Shown here: piece after piece, positions 37,001 to 45,557 of the stretch | Position numbering within the stretch: the stretch's first letter is position 1 | Layout: each line of letters begins with the position of its first letter | Source: an uncultured Hyphomonadaceae bacterium | GTDB lineage: Bacteria; Pseudomonadota; Alphaproteobacteria; Caulobacterales; Hyphomonadaceae | Direction of reading: 5' to 3' | Assembly: GCA_938084575.1 (NCBI GenBank) | Contig: CALKFG010000002.1 | Span: 297,244 to 361,243 of the forward strand | DNA length: 64,000 nucleotides | Notes under the pieces: generated by a model | The model's database searches: none | Seen by the model: only the letters and a program-made list of their open reading frames with translations | What the model was told of the DNA's origin: nothing | Translations under genes and position numbers: made by a program

Positions 37001-40000
37001 TTCTATATTCAGCAGGCTGACCTCGCCGCTGCCGCCAACGTCGAGGGCATCGATCTTGGCGATCCGGTTCGACGTGTTCGGCGTGTTGCGCCAGTTCTCA
37101 TAAGTCCGGATATGATTGTAGGGATCGCCCACGGCCGAGAAGGTCAGGTAACTTCCGGTTGAGACCGACAGCGTGTTCCAGCTGAACCCGTCGCCCAGCA
37201 GAAGCAGGTCGCCATGATTGTCGTAATTGTCGTGGATATAATCCTGCCCATCGCCCACATGATAAATATAGGTGTCGGTGCCGTCCAAGCCGCGGAGCCA
37301 GTCATTTCCCCTTGCGCCCTGCAACACGGCATCGAGTCCGTTCGCACGCAAGTCATCATTATAAGCGGTGCCGACCAGGTGCTCGATTTCGCTATAAACC
37401 TGGCCAGAAGCCGCGCCGCCAGCATAGGCGACGTCGGCGCTGGCCCGAAGGTGAACGTCGACAGCGCTGCTGAGCTCGGAAAAATCAAGCGTATCGAAGC
37501 CATCGCCGCCCTGGATCTTATCCGCCCCCGACGTCACCACGAACCAGTCATCGCCGCGCCCGCCAGTCAGAACATTCCGTCCGGAGGTGCCCTTGAAGGT
37601 GTCGTCAAAATCAGAGCCCTCAAGATTCGCAATCCCCATTAGCGTGTCGCCCTGCGCATCGCCGCCAAACACGTCACCGGTGGTCAGATCGATCCACACC
37701 GCCGCTGCCGACCGGTCATATGAGGCGGTATCGCTCCCCCCGCCGCCGATCAGCGTGTCCGCGCCGGCGCCGCCCTCCAGCGTGTCGTCACCCGCGCCGC
37801 CATTTAAAGTGTCGTCACCGGCCAGGCCGCGCAGCACATTGCTGCCGCTGTCGCCGGTGAGCGTGTCGCCAAATTGTGATCCGGTGAGATTCTCAATTCC
37901 CAGCCCGCCTGCATTGAGCCGGTCATGAATATACCAATGATGGACCGTCGAATCCCAGGAAGCGCGTGTGCCGAGCGCCAGAGTGACCCCGGCTGAGAAC
38001 CGCTCCAGGGACAAAGTATCCTGGCCCTCGCCGCCATCATACCAATTCCAAACCATTTCTTCTTCGACGATGATGATATCGTCGCCACCCTCGCCGAAGA
38101 CATCATCATAACCGGTTCCGCCAATCAGGATGTCATCGCCATCGCCGCCCCACAGGCCGCCCTGACGATTATACCAGTCGACGACGCGATCATCGCCGGC
38201 CCCGCCATGCAGATAGTCCCGCCCATCGCCGCCATATAGCTGGTCATGGCCGTCCCCGCCCAGCAGGACATCATCATGGGCCCCGCCATAGAGCCGGTCA
38301 TTCCCGCCCCGCCCGTCGAGCCAGTCAAAACCCGACCGGCCATACAGGAGGTCATCCCCCGCCCCGCCAATGAAGATGTCATCGCCGCCTTCAACCGTGA
38401 CAGTCGCGGTCAGCGTCTGGCCGGTCACGCAGCCGGGATAATAACAAATGACGCCGGGATAAGATATCTGCAACTGCCCGGTTTCGCTGCGCCGGTCGTC
38501 CAGCACGATCCCGTCCATGCCGTCATGCTGGATGAAATTATTCGCCGACCCGCCATAGGGCTTAGACGCCGAAAGCAGGGAGTAGGTGCGCACGCCACCG
38601 CTCAGCGAATCCTTTGCATCGAGCGCCGCGCGGGTGCCGTCTGACAAGGGCGAACCTTGCATGCCGACAATATAGCCTGCCTCAGCGCCAAAGCCCTCGA
38701 CCTCGAAAACCTGCCGGTCGTCTGCGGGACCATAGGTGACCGACAGGGTGTCACCGGCCAGGCCGACCTGCACATCTTCATACTCAAGGGCCTGGGCGTG
38801 CAGCAGCTTCAGACTGTCGGCAAAGCCGGCCAGGCCGCCATAGAAGTCCGACGCCGTCACCGCGTTGAGGCCGAGCTCTGCGGCGCGCTGTAGCGTGGCG
38901 ATCCAGCCGGCGGCAAATTGCGACACGGCGAGCCCGGCAATGATCCGGTCGACCTGCGCCTGCGCGGCGAGATAGGCGGCCTGGTCTTCCGCAGACAGGG
39001 CGAGCGCCGAGCCATCCTCGAGCAGCGCCCCGGCCGCATCGCGCGGCGCCGCCATGACCCGGGTGATCAGGCCCTGATTTGCATCGTAAAACACCTTGTC
39101 TTCGGCCGAGAGCGACTCATAGGGTTCGGCAATGGCGGCATTGATCAGCGCCATATTCTGTTTGTAGAAGCCATAATCCTCGGCCACTTGCAGGTCACCC
39201 GACAGGGCCAGGATGGAGCTGGCCGAGCTATTATACAGTGCCCGTTTCAGATACAGGTCGCCGCCGGCAATCCTGGTCTGGCGGATCGCCCACAGGGCGC
39301 CGAGATCGACCGCCTCATCGGCGCTTTCGACGCTGTGCTTGACCCCGTCCACCCCGCCCAGCCGGACCCAGAGTTCGCGGCCCTTATGGCCATAGACCTG
39401 CGTCGGCGAGGTCAGATTGCCATTGCCGGCGATCTCACTGCCCCGCACCACCAGGCCGATCAGCCCGTTCAGCGTGTCGCGCGCCGCCTCGGCCATGTCG
39501 GTGACCAGGCCGCGATCCCCGCCATCGCGCGAGGTGACCTCGCCGACCTCATAATAGCCCGACACGAAATTGAGCACTGTCTCCGCATCCGCCAACGGTA
39601 TCTTCGGCTTCGAGGAGCCAAACAGATTGCCGAAAAGTTTGGCCAGGGTCGATGTGATAAAGGCGCTGACCGTCGCCAGAGCGATTGCCAGGACGGGGTT
39701 GTAGATGGCAGCCGCCAGAGCATAAGTATCGGCGGCGTGTTTCGCACCCAAAACCGACGAGGCAACGCCGGAAAAGGTGTTCTTCGCTTCCACCACCTCA
39801 TCTGACAGGCGCCGGCCGAGATAGCTCGCCAAGGCCGTAGCGGCCGCGTTCGGCAAGCCATCGGTAGGCTTCAGGCGCTCAGACAGCCGATCGGCCCAGT
39901 CGCCCGCTTCCAGCTCGGCGATTGCGCCTTTGATCATATCGTCGAGTACCGTGCCGGCCAGGTGGGCGCCGAGATCGCCGACCTGGCCGTCCAGTCCAAG

Positions 40001-41353
40001 CGCTTCGAACAGCTCGTCAGCCAGCAAGGTGGAGACATGTCCGCTGCCAGCCAGAATGGCGCTTGAACCGACCGTCACCGGGAAGTTTTCCAGCACCGCC
40101 TCAAGCCCCTGTTCGATGCCCAGCAGGAGATCCTCCTGCTCGGTATCGATGGCCGCGCCGATATGGCGCCCGAGCTCTGCCCCGATATTCGAAAACAGAA
40201 TCGATCTGAAACTGTCGCCGACCTGGCCAGACCCACCCGCCAGCGTCGAACCCAGAATGGAGCCGAAGGTGGCGCCAAGCTCGGCCGCGATACTATTCAT
40301 CGACATGTGCAGATTACCGAGCCGCTGTTGCTCGTTGAGATGTTCGATATAGCGCTGGAGCTCGACTTCAAGTTCCTCCAGATCGAGCCCCCGCTCATTG
40401 GCAACACGCCTCGCATGCCCCTCGAAGACCTCGTAGGCTGGGTGCCCCTTGGAATAGCGCTCAAGATTGACCGGCTTGAGCATCCCTTCTTCATCGACCT
40501 CGAACGCCGATCCCGGAATGAACTGTCCTTCCTGGATCCATTCCGGTGCGCTTGGATCATCGGCGAAGTCGAGAAAGAAAATGGCCGTGCGCGCCACCGT
40601 CTCTTCATAGGCCAGGGAGCTCCTCGTCTTTCTGTACTCCTCGAAAGACAGACCCTCTTCGATCCACGCCGCGTCGAGCTCTTCAAAGGCCGCGTTCCAG
40701 TCTATAAGCTGCAGTGTTTGGCGCAGCTTTGAGTTGGCAGCCGACTTGGCCTGCTTCATCATCTGTTTAGACACTTTGCCGTCCCAGTAGGCTACATCCG
40801 CTGAGCGCATTTCGAAATCATGGATTACGGCGGCGCGGTCGATGGTCGTCAGGTCAAGGAAATGCGGCAGATCCGCCCCCGGAAAGCCGACGCTGAGCGT
40901 CTGGCGGACGATATAGTAGTGCCCGTCCGGAACCGTATCCGGGATGATGCCGCCACGATCGAGATCAATGGGCTCGCCGATCTCAGTTCCGGCGGGGTCG
41001 CCGACCCGGTACTCGACAACAATCGAGCTCTGGTGTGCCTCAAGATCCATGTACTCTAGAAAGGATTCCTCTTGAACCCTGAAATGTTCATTCTCGATGT
41101 GGCCGAAAGCCCAGCCACCGCCGAAGAAATAGCCGGCAGTCGATTGAGACCGATCAAGAGCGCCCGTGCGCCCGCCATAGACTTGGTCGGATCGGCGCGG
41201 TTGAATCGGTGAGGTATCGGGTTTGAAACGGGGAAATGGATTTGAATAATAATAACCGCCCGCGGTGTCCTCCCGCACAAATGGCCGCCTCTGACGGCCA
41301 TAATAGCCGTGTGTCGCATATTTCTTGTACCGCTCGATCAACTCACTCGGCAT
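34055..41353 (-). CDS. Giant RTX calcium-binding exoprotein (type I secretion substrate)
   Basis: A 2432-residue protein. Residues 1 to about 980 are unlike known toxins to my eye: a Tyr/Arg-rich start (MPSELIERYKKYATHGYYG), an alpha-helical region with hydrophobic stretches around 340-600 (LAAAIYNPVLAIALATVSAF), then a region with repeated helices. Residues about 985-1555 carry many RTX nonapeptides (GGAGDDLLYG, GGDGHDQLYG, GGAGDDTLEGG) that bind calcium. About 1615-1800 are two tandem-95/cadherin-like Ig modules (DVLANDTDPDEDPI). About 1850-2160 have EF-hand/dockerin-like loops (DLDGDGRIKDF, DSNLDGHFDAGD, DRDGDGEINLE). The last ~270 residues are Pro/Arg-rich. It is the last gene of the secretion operon and overlaps the lipoprotein stop by 11 nt. 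An adhesin or surface-layer role is as likely as toxicity; no acyltransferase HlyC is nearby. Confidence 0.9.
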   Translation of the reverse strand: MPSELIERYKKYATHGYYGRQRRPFVREDTAGGYYYSNPFPRFKPDTSPIQPRRSDQVYGGRTGALDRSQSTAGYFFGGGWAFGHIENEHFRVQEESFLEYMDLEAHQSSIVVEYRVGDPAGTEIGEPIDLDRGGIIPDTVPDGHYYIVRQTLSVGFPGADLPHFLDLTTIDRAAVIHDFEMRSADVAYWDGKVSKQMMKQAKSAANSKLRQTLQLIDWNAAFEELDAAWIEEGLSFEEYRKTRSSLAYEETVARTAIFFLDFADDPSAPEWIQEGQFIPGSAFEVDEEGMLKPVNLERYSKGHPAYEVFEGHARRVANERGLDLEELEVELQRYIEHLNEQQRLGNLHMSMNSIAAELGATFGSILGSTLAGGSGQVGDSFRSILFSNIGAELGRHIGAAIDTEQEDLLLGIEQGLEAVLENFPVTVGSSAILAGSGHVSTLLADELFEALGLDGQVGDLGAHLAGTVLDDMIKGAIAELEAGDWADRLSERLKPTDGLPNAAATALASYLGRRLSDEVVEAKNTFSGVASSVLGAKHAADTYALAAAIYNPVLAIALATVSAFITSTLAKLFGNLFGSSKPKIPLADAETVLNFVSGYYEVGEVTSRDGGDRGLVTDMAEAARDTLNGLIGLVVRGSEIAGNGNLTSPTQVYGHKGRELWVRLGGVDGVKHSVESADEAVDLGALWAIRQTRIAGGDLYLKRALYNSSASSILALSGDLQVAEDYGFYKQNMALINAAIAEPYESLSAEDKVFYDANQGLITRVMAAPRDAAGALLEDGSALALSAEDQAAYLAAQAQVDRIIAGLAVSQFAAGWIATLQRAAELGLNAVTASDFYGGLAGFADSLKLLHAQALEYEDVQVGLAGDTLSVTYGPADDRQVFEVEGFGAEAGYIVGMQGSPLSDGTRAALDAKDSLSGGVRTYSLLSASKPYGGSANNFIQHDGMDGIVLDDRRSETGQLQISYPGVICYYPGCVTGQTLTATVTVEGGDDIFIGGAGDDLLYGRSGFDWLDGRGGNDRLYGGAHDDVLLGGDGHDQLYGGDGRDYLHGGAGDDRVVDWYNRQGGLWGGDGDDILIGGTGYDDVFGEGGDDIIIVEEEMVWNWYDGGEGQDTLSLERFSAGVTLALGTRASWDSTVHHWYIHDRLNAGGLGIENLTGSQFGDTLTGDSGSNVLRGLAGDDTLNGGAGDDTLEGGAGADTLIGGGGSDTASYDRSAAAVWIDLTTGDVFGGDAQGDTLMGIANLEGSDFDDTFKGTSGRNVLTGGRGDDWFVVTSGADKIQGGDGFDTLDFSELSSAVDVHLRASADVAYAGGAASGQVYSEIEHLVGTAYNDDLRANGLDAVLQGARGNDWLRGLDGTDTYIYHVGDGQDYIHDNYDNHGDLLLLGDGFSWNTLSVSTGSYLTFSAVGDPYNHIRTYENWRNTPNTSNRIAKIDALDVGGSGEVSLLNIERAIMRTGASETIYGDEGSTNRGDIIFAYGGDDRIYTGGYDDYDTRDNIVIAGRGDDEIYASVGDDVFVFERGDGADRLVDRGGSDRILFGAGITAEDVIFEQAGGSLFIGLRDSDQPELTASQVSDRIEIVGAGWERPVVEFLSAGGVDIDLRKIDLRGSWNGAPVAADDQFSLVSTLSRTLDVLANDTDPDEDPIRLVSVDSPHAQLIDGRLVFTAPDTLTTTTYSVTYTIEDDRGAQATGTAEVTVTPRSAVNTAPVAQDDRHVSYTWLTNAPATFDPTLNDADVDGDLLQISAINGQAISLGDTVLVTASLRVSLVSDTVLEISYSSTSGTTDFTYTVSDGRGGTDTSTISITAGSLNLDFEIGFVGAAMVAEGADLVGFEGPPVRRPLLIDLNGNGAGLVSVSQSPIVFEGEDGVTYRSGWIGPEDGWLARDLDGDGRIKDFSEFSFLHQAAGVSGLQVFDSNLDGHFDAGDAAWSDFRIWRDLNQDGIGTPNELSSLEAMGITGFDLAATPLHYGDPMAQDSQVLNQFDLTLRDGQSLAAYDVDLYRVGSTQTAHATQPAPWIDGRFGSGPDERRGPHPTDDLGTQTLTQRALLISLDGGPIELIDPSQSGLTVDMNGDGAYDRLGWSDGETAFLVMDRDGDGEINLETELLPVTQPKGLGRNSLLHALDENRDGWIDTADAVFADLSLWHDANGDGRSQAGELTSLAEAGLVALEARTTPNGARPGGPLANEINGITNARWADGRTTDLADVTLRIFAGDSAEQAAEQARRSGRGRIPDGRGHPVQVTEAYASEPASDPALPIRLDASEAGGPLLGQASTGWVLQDPPARFLAGTPAEPMADFETPTRGPVQETHEAGFAAPPIADEAWRTRPWWLTSVGQITSGRWSSDGLSALFASLDKDKVSHAGHGPIIAKERGDPQWVAERQRLLQAISAFDTDAGALQTRQSDVAPMVSNLPYLAHSIEPSAWQTSPFS

Positions 41354-42446
41354 TTACGACTCCATCATAAGGGGAGACCTGCATGAACTGCCCACCGGTC
41401 AGGCAGAGCGTTTCGTCCACTGAGGGCGGCGTTTCCGGCAGCGGGATCCGGTTCTTATAGGAGGAAATCAGCTCCTCAGGCGTCACCTCAATGATATCCA
41501 CGACCGGAAAGCCACCCTGTGACATGTTGAAGTCCATGCGGAAATAGTTGAGGAAGCCTGCAAGCCGATCGTCTAGGCTAAGAACGTAAATCCAGGGCCG
41601 GCCTTCCCAGTAAAAGGCCATACTAGGGCCGAGCTCGACATCGGTAATCTTTTGCCGCCGATCTTCGACGGTGAAGGTTTCCGGCCGCCAACCGATCTCA
41701 TGGCTAAACACTTCGGGGTTCAGAGGAGCAAGGTCGGCGACCGAGTTGATCTCATCGCTCCAGACCACCCGCCCGCGTGCGGTTTCAGCCTCATGATTGA
41801 GATACCAGCTGCCGCGCGGCGTGATCAGAACCGGCGTAAATGAGAACACCGCGCGATTAATGTATTCTTTGACGGTCCTGTGCGGCGGAATACCGCCCAC
41901 GCTCACCGAGCTTTCAAAGGCCAGGAAATGACCAGGCGCCTCCAGCGGCAGGGGGTGTTCATAATGACCGGGCCAATGGCCATGGATTGTATAGTCCAGC
42001 GTATCAAGGTCCAGTTCGACAATTTCCCCGGCTTGGTAGCTTCCAGCCCGTGTAACAAAGGCAAGCCGGCGCCCGTCCGGGCTGAATGTGGCATCTGTCA
42101 AACGGGCGCGCGCATTGGCGTGCACAAGCCGGATGGACCGGTCGCGCACCTTATCGACAATTCTCAGATCATTGGCGGGGAGAGACTTGTACTGATAGAC
42201 TTCGGTGGCACCCTGTTGCGACCGGATCGCATAAACATCATTAGAGCGAGACCAAAACCTTTGATCTTCCGGAAAGTCGCAGGTCAGACTGATCGTCTCT
42301 CTCCATGGCGGAAGTGGTTCGGCATTCGGGCCCTGAAAACCTGGGAGGTCCTGGATGTTACACCCGGCCAGGCTCAGCGCCGCCAGAACCGGCAGGGCAC
42401 ACGTCCACAGCGCCGGACACTCGTCCATCAAAGACTTCAACATCAT
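41343..42446 (-). CDS. Lipoprotein with propeller-like repeats (copy 1), RTX operon
   Basis: A 367-residue protein starting MMLKSLMDECPALWTC with lipobox LSLAGC near residue 28. AGGAG lies 14 nt before the ATG. The body has WD40/PD40-like strands such as ARLTDATFSPDGRRLAFVTRAG and GRPWIYVLSLDDRLAGF, suggesting a beta-propeller. It is homologous in its signal region and layout to the gene at 42770-44047. Its stop overlaps the RTX start, so the two products are made together; a role in folding, anchoring or exporting the RTX protein is inference. Confidence 0.75.
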   Translation of the reverse strand: MMLKSLMDECPALWTCALPVLAALSLAGCNIQDLPGFQGPNAEPLPPWRETISLTCDFPEDQRFWSRSNDVYAIRSQQGATEVYQYKSLPANDLRIVDKVRDRSIRLVHANARARLTDATFSPDGRRLAFVTRAGSYQAGEIVELDLDTLDYTIHGHWPGHYEHPLPLEAPGHFLAFESSVSVGGIPPHRTVKEYINRAVFSFTPVLITPRGSWYLNHEAETARGRVVWSDEINSVADLAPLNPEVFSHEIGWRPETFTVEDRRQKITDVELGPSMAFYWEGRPWIYVLSLDDRLAGFLNYFRMDFNMSQGGFPVVDIIEVTPEELISSYKNRIPLPETPPSVDETLCLTGGQFMQVSPYDGVVNAE

Positions 42447-42527
42447 CCGTCGGGGCTCCTGATCTCTCGGCCTCTCCCCACCCGGTTCACGCCACATGAT
42501 CAGAACTCTGATGAGAGTTCAATCAAG
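42426..42527. repeat. 102 bp duplicated leader with hairpin, copy 1
   Basis: Nearly identical to 44027-44128. It covers the first codons of the lipoprotein (MMLKSLM), its ribosome site, and 80 bases upstream. Inside, 42503-42520 is a perfect hairpin, GAACTCT, GATG, AGAGTTC. Only a few bases differ between copies. It marks duplication of the lipoprotein unit and preserves a possible RNA control element. Confidence 0.8.
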
Positions 42528-42766
42528 ACAAAGTGGTGGCCTGTCAGACTGTCGCCCCCCTGGCGTCCGAACCCCCTGATGACCTCGTCAGACCCGTCAT
42601 CCCTCGGCCGCAGCATCGGGCCATCGAACACCGGTGAATCGTCGAACCAACGACGGCGTCGATTGCGGCTCGAGGACCGGTCCGCCCAGTATCGGTATTT
42701 GCGCGCGCGCCCATACCTCTGCGCGCGCTCCCACGCCAAACTGTCGTCTACAAAGTCGCGGCTCAT
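42500..42766 (-). CDS. Small Arg/Asp/Tyr-rich protein between the two lipoprotein genes
   Basis: An 88-residue ORF beginning MSRDFVDDSLAWERAQRYGRA, with no signal peptide or recognised domain. It starts 3 nt after the stop of the upstream lipoprotein gene, with AAAGGA 8 nt before the ATG, which argues that it is translated. About a quarter of residues are Arg or Asp. Its last codons (LSSEF) are encoded by the hairpin of the duplicated leader. It holds the position that the RTX gene holds after the other lipoprotein copy, so it could be a remnant of a duplicated RTX start or a small chaperone-like protein. Confidence 0.5.
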   Translation of the reverse strand: MSRDFVDDSLAWERAQRYGRARKYRYWADRSSSRNRRRRWFDDSPVFDGPMLRPRDDGSDEVIRGFGRQGGDSLTGHHFVLIELSSEF

Positions 42767-42769
42767 GGC

Positions 42770-44047
42770 TTAGTCCTTTATTTCCAGGATCTTTTCCTCG
42801 GTTCCGTCATAGATGAGCGGTGCGCCCAGCGCCCGGCAGCTGGGCGCATCCCTAGGTTCGGGGCCGTCGCAGAGGATGCGCTGGAACACATTGTCTGGCG
42901 TGCGCGACAGGGCCAGCAGGGCACCATCGATGATCTTATGAGCCACGATCCGGACGTCGGCCTTGTGGAACCCCGCCTGGTCAAGCGTGTCGAGGATCCA
43001 GAAAGGTTCCCCGCCCGTCAGTCTGAGCTGGCGGGTGCCATAGATTTGGGTGATCGGTTTCCCGGTCTCTGTCTCATAGCCAACGAGGGACGAGTCCTCG
43101 ACCACCTCGATCTCGTCGATGCACAGCGGCGCCCCTGCCGGCGCACCGGTCTCGCGCAGGTGGAGCGCGCCGCCAAAGGGCATTCGCCTTTCATAAATGT
43201 TCCAGACCCGCCCGAATTGACTCGTAGCACCATAAGCATCTCGAAGGACCTCCATCACATTGGTAAACGATGCCACGAAACTGGCACCATGGATCTGTGG
43301 CGTGGAAAAATTGATGATGTGGGAATAGAAGGGCCTGGAGCAGCCTTTCAGTTCCCAGGCCTCCAGCGTGTTCAGATTGAGCAGCGCCGCCCCGCCCCCG
43401 AAACTGGCATAGGGCAGCGGGTCCAGCCCCCTGAAATCCTCATAGGGATAGGGCCTGAATTCGGGTTGGTTCGGCGGCGGGGTATCAGGCGGGGCATTGT
43501 CAGGCAGGACATAGGTTTTGCTCCCGAACAGGAAGAATTCATCCGACAGCAGCAGGCCCCCTTCAAACACTTCCTGCGGATCAGCATAGTAGATATAGCG
43601 TGATGTGCCGGTCTCGGTATCTATCAGCCCGACAGCCCGCGGCACCCTGTTCGTCCTGCCGAGGATCAGGGCCAGGGTCCGACCCGACGGCGACAGTGAC
43701 GCCGTGGGCAAAGTAGGGAAAATATTTCCGCCGGGGATGTAGCGCACCGCCAGGCCCGTCTCGAAATCGAGATAGAGGAACGTGTTGACACTTTGCTTGA
43801 AGTTGCTGAACTGAACGTCCATACGATCCCGAAACACCATGCGGCGCATATCGTCCGACGCGCTCATCTCGAACACATCGTATTCTTCGGTATCATAGGG
43901 ATGCAGCCGGGCGGTTGGGAGACGCGGCTGGCCATAATCCGGTGCCAAAGGGGGGGCATATTCCATACACCCCGCCAGCAGGCCCAGAACCGGCAGGGCA
44001 CATGCACACAGCGCCCGACCCATGCCCATCAAAGACTTCAACATCAT
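42770..44047 (-). CDS. Lipoprotein with propeller-like repeats (copy 2), RTX operon
   Basis: A 425-residue protein starting MMLKSLMGMGRALCAC with lipobox LLAGC. The ATG at 44047 is chosen because the 102 bp leader, including AGGAG, is the same as for copy 1. Segments such as TASLSPSGRTLALILGRTNR and SRYIYYADPQEVFEGG suggest beta-propeller blades. The mature sequences of the two lipoproteins have diverged much more than their signal regions. It lies between hlyD and the small ORF. Function unknown; envelope-located partner of the secreted RTX protein is the best guess. Confidence 0.75.
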   Translation of the reverse strand: MMLKSLMGMGRALCACALPVLGLLAGCMEYAPPLAPDYGQPRLPTARLHPYDTEEYDVFEMSASDDMRRMVFRDRMDVQFSNFKQSVNTFLYLDFETGLAVRYIPGGNIFPTLPTASLSPSGRTLALILGRTNRVPRAVGLIDTETGTSRYIYYADPQEVFEGGLLLSDEFFLFGSKTYVLPDNAPPDTPPPNQPEFRPYPYEDFRGLDPLPYASFGGGAALLNLNTLEAWELKGCSRPFYSHIINFSTPQIHGASFVASFTNVMEVLRDAYGATSQFGRVWNIYERRMPFGGALHLRETGAPAGAPLCIDEIEVVEDSSLVGYETETGKPITQIYGTRQLRLTGGEPFWILDTLDQAGFHKADVRIVAHKIIDGALLALSRTPDNVFQRILCDGPEPRDAPSCRALGAPLIYDGTEEKILEIKD

Positions 44048-44128
44048 CCGTCGGGGCTCCTGATCTCTTAGTCTCGCCCCACCCGGTTCACGCCACATGA
44101 TCAGAACTCTGATGAGAGTTCAATCAAG
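44027..44128. repeat. 102 bp duplicated leader with hairpin, copy 2
   Basis: Second copy of the repeat at 42426-42527, again spanning the ribosome site and signal-peptide start of a lipoprotein gene. The hairpin GAACTCT, GATG, AGAGTTC is at 44104-44121, just downstream of the hlyD stop. There is no T-run after it on either strand, so a simple intrinsic terminator is unlikely. Confidence 0.8.
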
Positions 44129-44159
44129 TGAAGGGCAAGCAGAAGACACTGTGTGAGCC

Positions 44160-45557
44160 CTACCGCTCCCGTCCGGCTTCGGACGTCGCCTTGCCGATGG
44201 GCGATAAGAGGTAGGACAGGATGCTACGTTCCCCTGTCTTGATTTCCACCGTCGCGGCGAGGCCGGCCTGCAGCAGGTCGTGATAGCTTCGCGGCACCGT
44301 GCCATTCGCTTCGCCCAGCGCGCCCAGCCGCAGCGCGGCGCCGGTCATCCGAATGCGCGCCGGATAGACCAGGCCGCGGCGCTCATCGACCAGGGAGTCG
44401 GCCGAGATATGTTCAACCTCGCCTTCAATATGGCCATAGCGGGTGAAGGGATAGGCGGCGAGCTTGATCACCGCCGGATCGCCGGGCTTGATGAAGCCAA
44501 CATCCTGATTGAGCAGAAAGGCCTCGATGATCAGCTCGTCGCCCTCTGGCACAAGGGTGACCAGCGGCTGGCCCGGCTCGACCATTTCCCCAATCGTGGT
44601 GACCGAGATCGCATTGACGGTTCCGCTGACCGGCGCCAACAGCGTCTGCAACTGTTCGCGACGCTCGGCTTTTTGCAGCAGCTCGCGGCGGGTGGCGATG
44701 ATGGTCTCGGCTTCGACGAGCTCCTCGGCCGCGGCGCGCCGAAAGGCTTCGCGGCGGGCGATCTGGTCACGCTGTAGCATGGCGATTTCGGCGGCGGCTT
44801 TGGCTTCTGCGTCGGCTTGGGCGCGGCGCTCAAAGAGGAGCGAGGTTACCTCTTCGTGCAGCTCCTGCACCCGCAGGCGGGCGGCATAGCCGCGTTCTGC
44901 GAGGTCGGCCATGGCATTATAGCGCGACTCGATCATGGGCAGCAGGGCGTCGATGCGGGCGATCTCTGTCGCGGCTTGATCGGTGGCATGACGGGCGGCG
45001 GTTTCGCGCTGGGCAAGGCTGGCGCGCTCAGCCTCATATTCGGCGATGCGGGCGCGGATTAGGGTGCGCTCTGTGACGGCCATTGCGTCAAGCGTGGCAG
45101 TGTCGCGTGTCTCGGCAGAAGCAAGCAGCGCTTCGGCGCGGGCGCGCTGGCGCTCTGCGGCCGCAAGTTCGGATCTTGCCGCAGCGGCGTCGGCGTCTGC
45201 ATCGGTCGGGTCGAGGGCGAGGAGTGGATCGCCGGCAGCGACGCGCTGGCCTTCCGTGACAAAAAGCTGGCGGACGCTGCCCATTTCTGCGGCTTCCACA
45301 GATTGTAGCTTGCCGCGCGGGATGACCCGGCCCTCGGCGGTGGCGACAATGTCGATGGACGAGAGCGCGGCCCAGACAAGCGCGGTGACCGCGGCTGCGA
45401 TGATCAGCAGGCTGATCGCCCGGCCAAGCGGATGCGGTGGCGTTTCCATGATTTCCAGCGCAGCCGGGAGGAAGGCGGTGTCGCGGCGGTGGCGGGCGGC
45501 GCGCCGTCGCTCGGATTCGGCCTGCCAGGCTGAACGCAGCGCACCTGGCGAGGTCAT
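44160..45557 (-). CDS. HlyD-family type I secretion adaptor
   Basis: A 465-residue periplasmic adaptor. One transmembrane helix near residues 45-68 (AISLLIIAAAVTALVWAAL), then the lipoyl half (SIDIVATAEGRVIPRGKLQSVEAAEMGSVRQLFVTEGQRVAAGDPLLALDPTD), a long Ala/Glu/Arg-rich coiled coil to about residue 300, the second lipoyl half (APVSGTVNAISVTTIGEMVEPGQPLVTLVPEGD) and a beta-barrel. It overlaps the exporter gene by 4 nt. It would bridge the ABC exporter to a TolC-like channel, which is not encoded in the window. Confidence 0.94.
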   Translation of the reverse strand: MTSPGALRSAWQAESERRRAARHRRDTAFLPAALEIMETPPHPLGRAISLLIIAAAVTALVWAALSSIDIVATAEGRVIPRGKLQSVEAAEMGSVRQLFVTEGQRVAAGDPLLALDPTDADADAAAARSELAAAERQRARAEALLASAETRDTATLDAMAVTERTLIRARIAEYEAERASLAQRETAARHATDQAATEIARIDALLPMIESRYNAMADLAERGYAARLRVQELHEEVTSLLFERRAQADAEAKAAAEIAMLQRDQIARREAFRRAAAEELVEAETIIATRRELLQKAERREQLQTLLAPVSGTVNAISVTTIGEMVEPGQPLVTLVPEGDELIIEAFLLNQDVGFIKPGDPAVIKLAAYPFTRYGHIEGEVEHISADSLVDERRGLVYPARIRMTGAALRLGALGEANGTVPRSYHDLLQAGLAATVEIKTGERSILSYLLSPIGKATSEAGRER

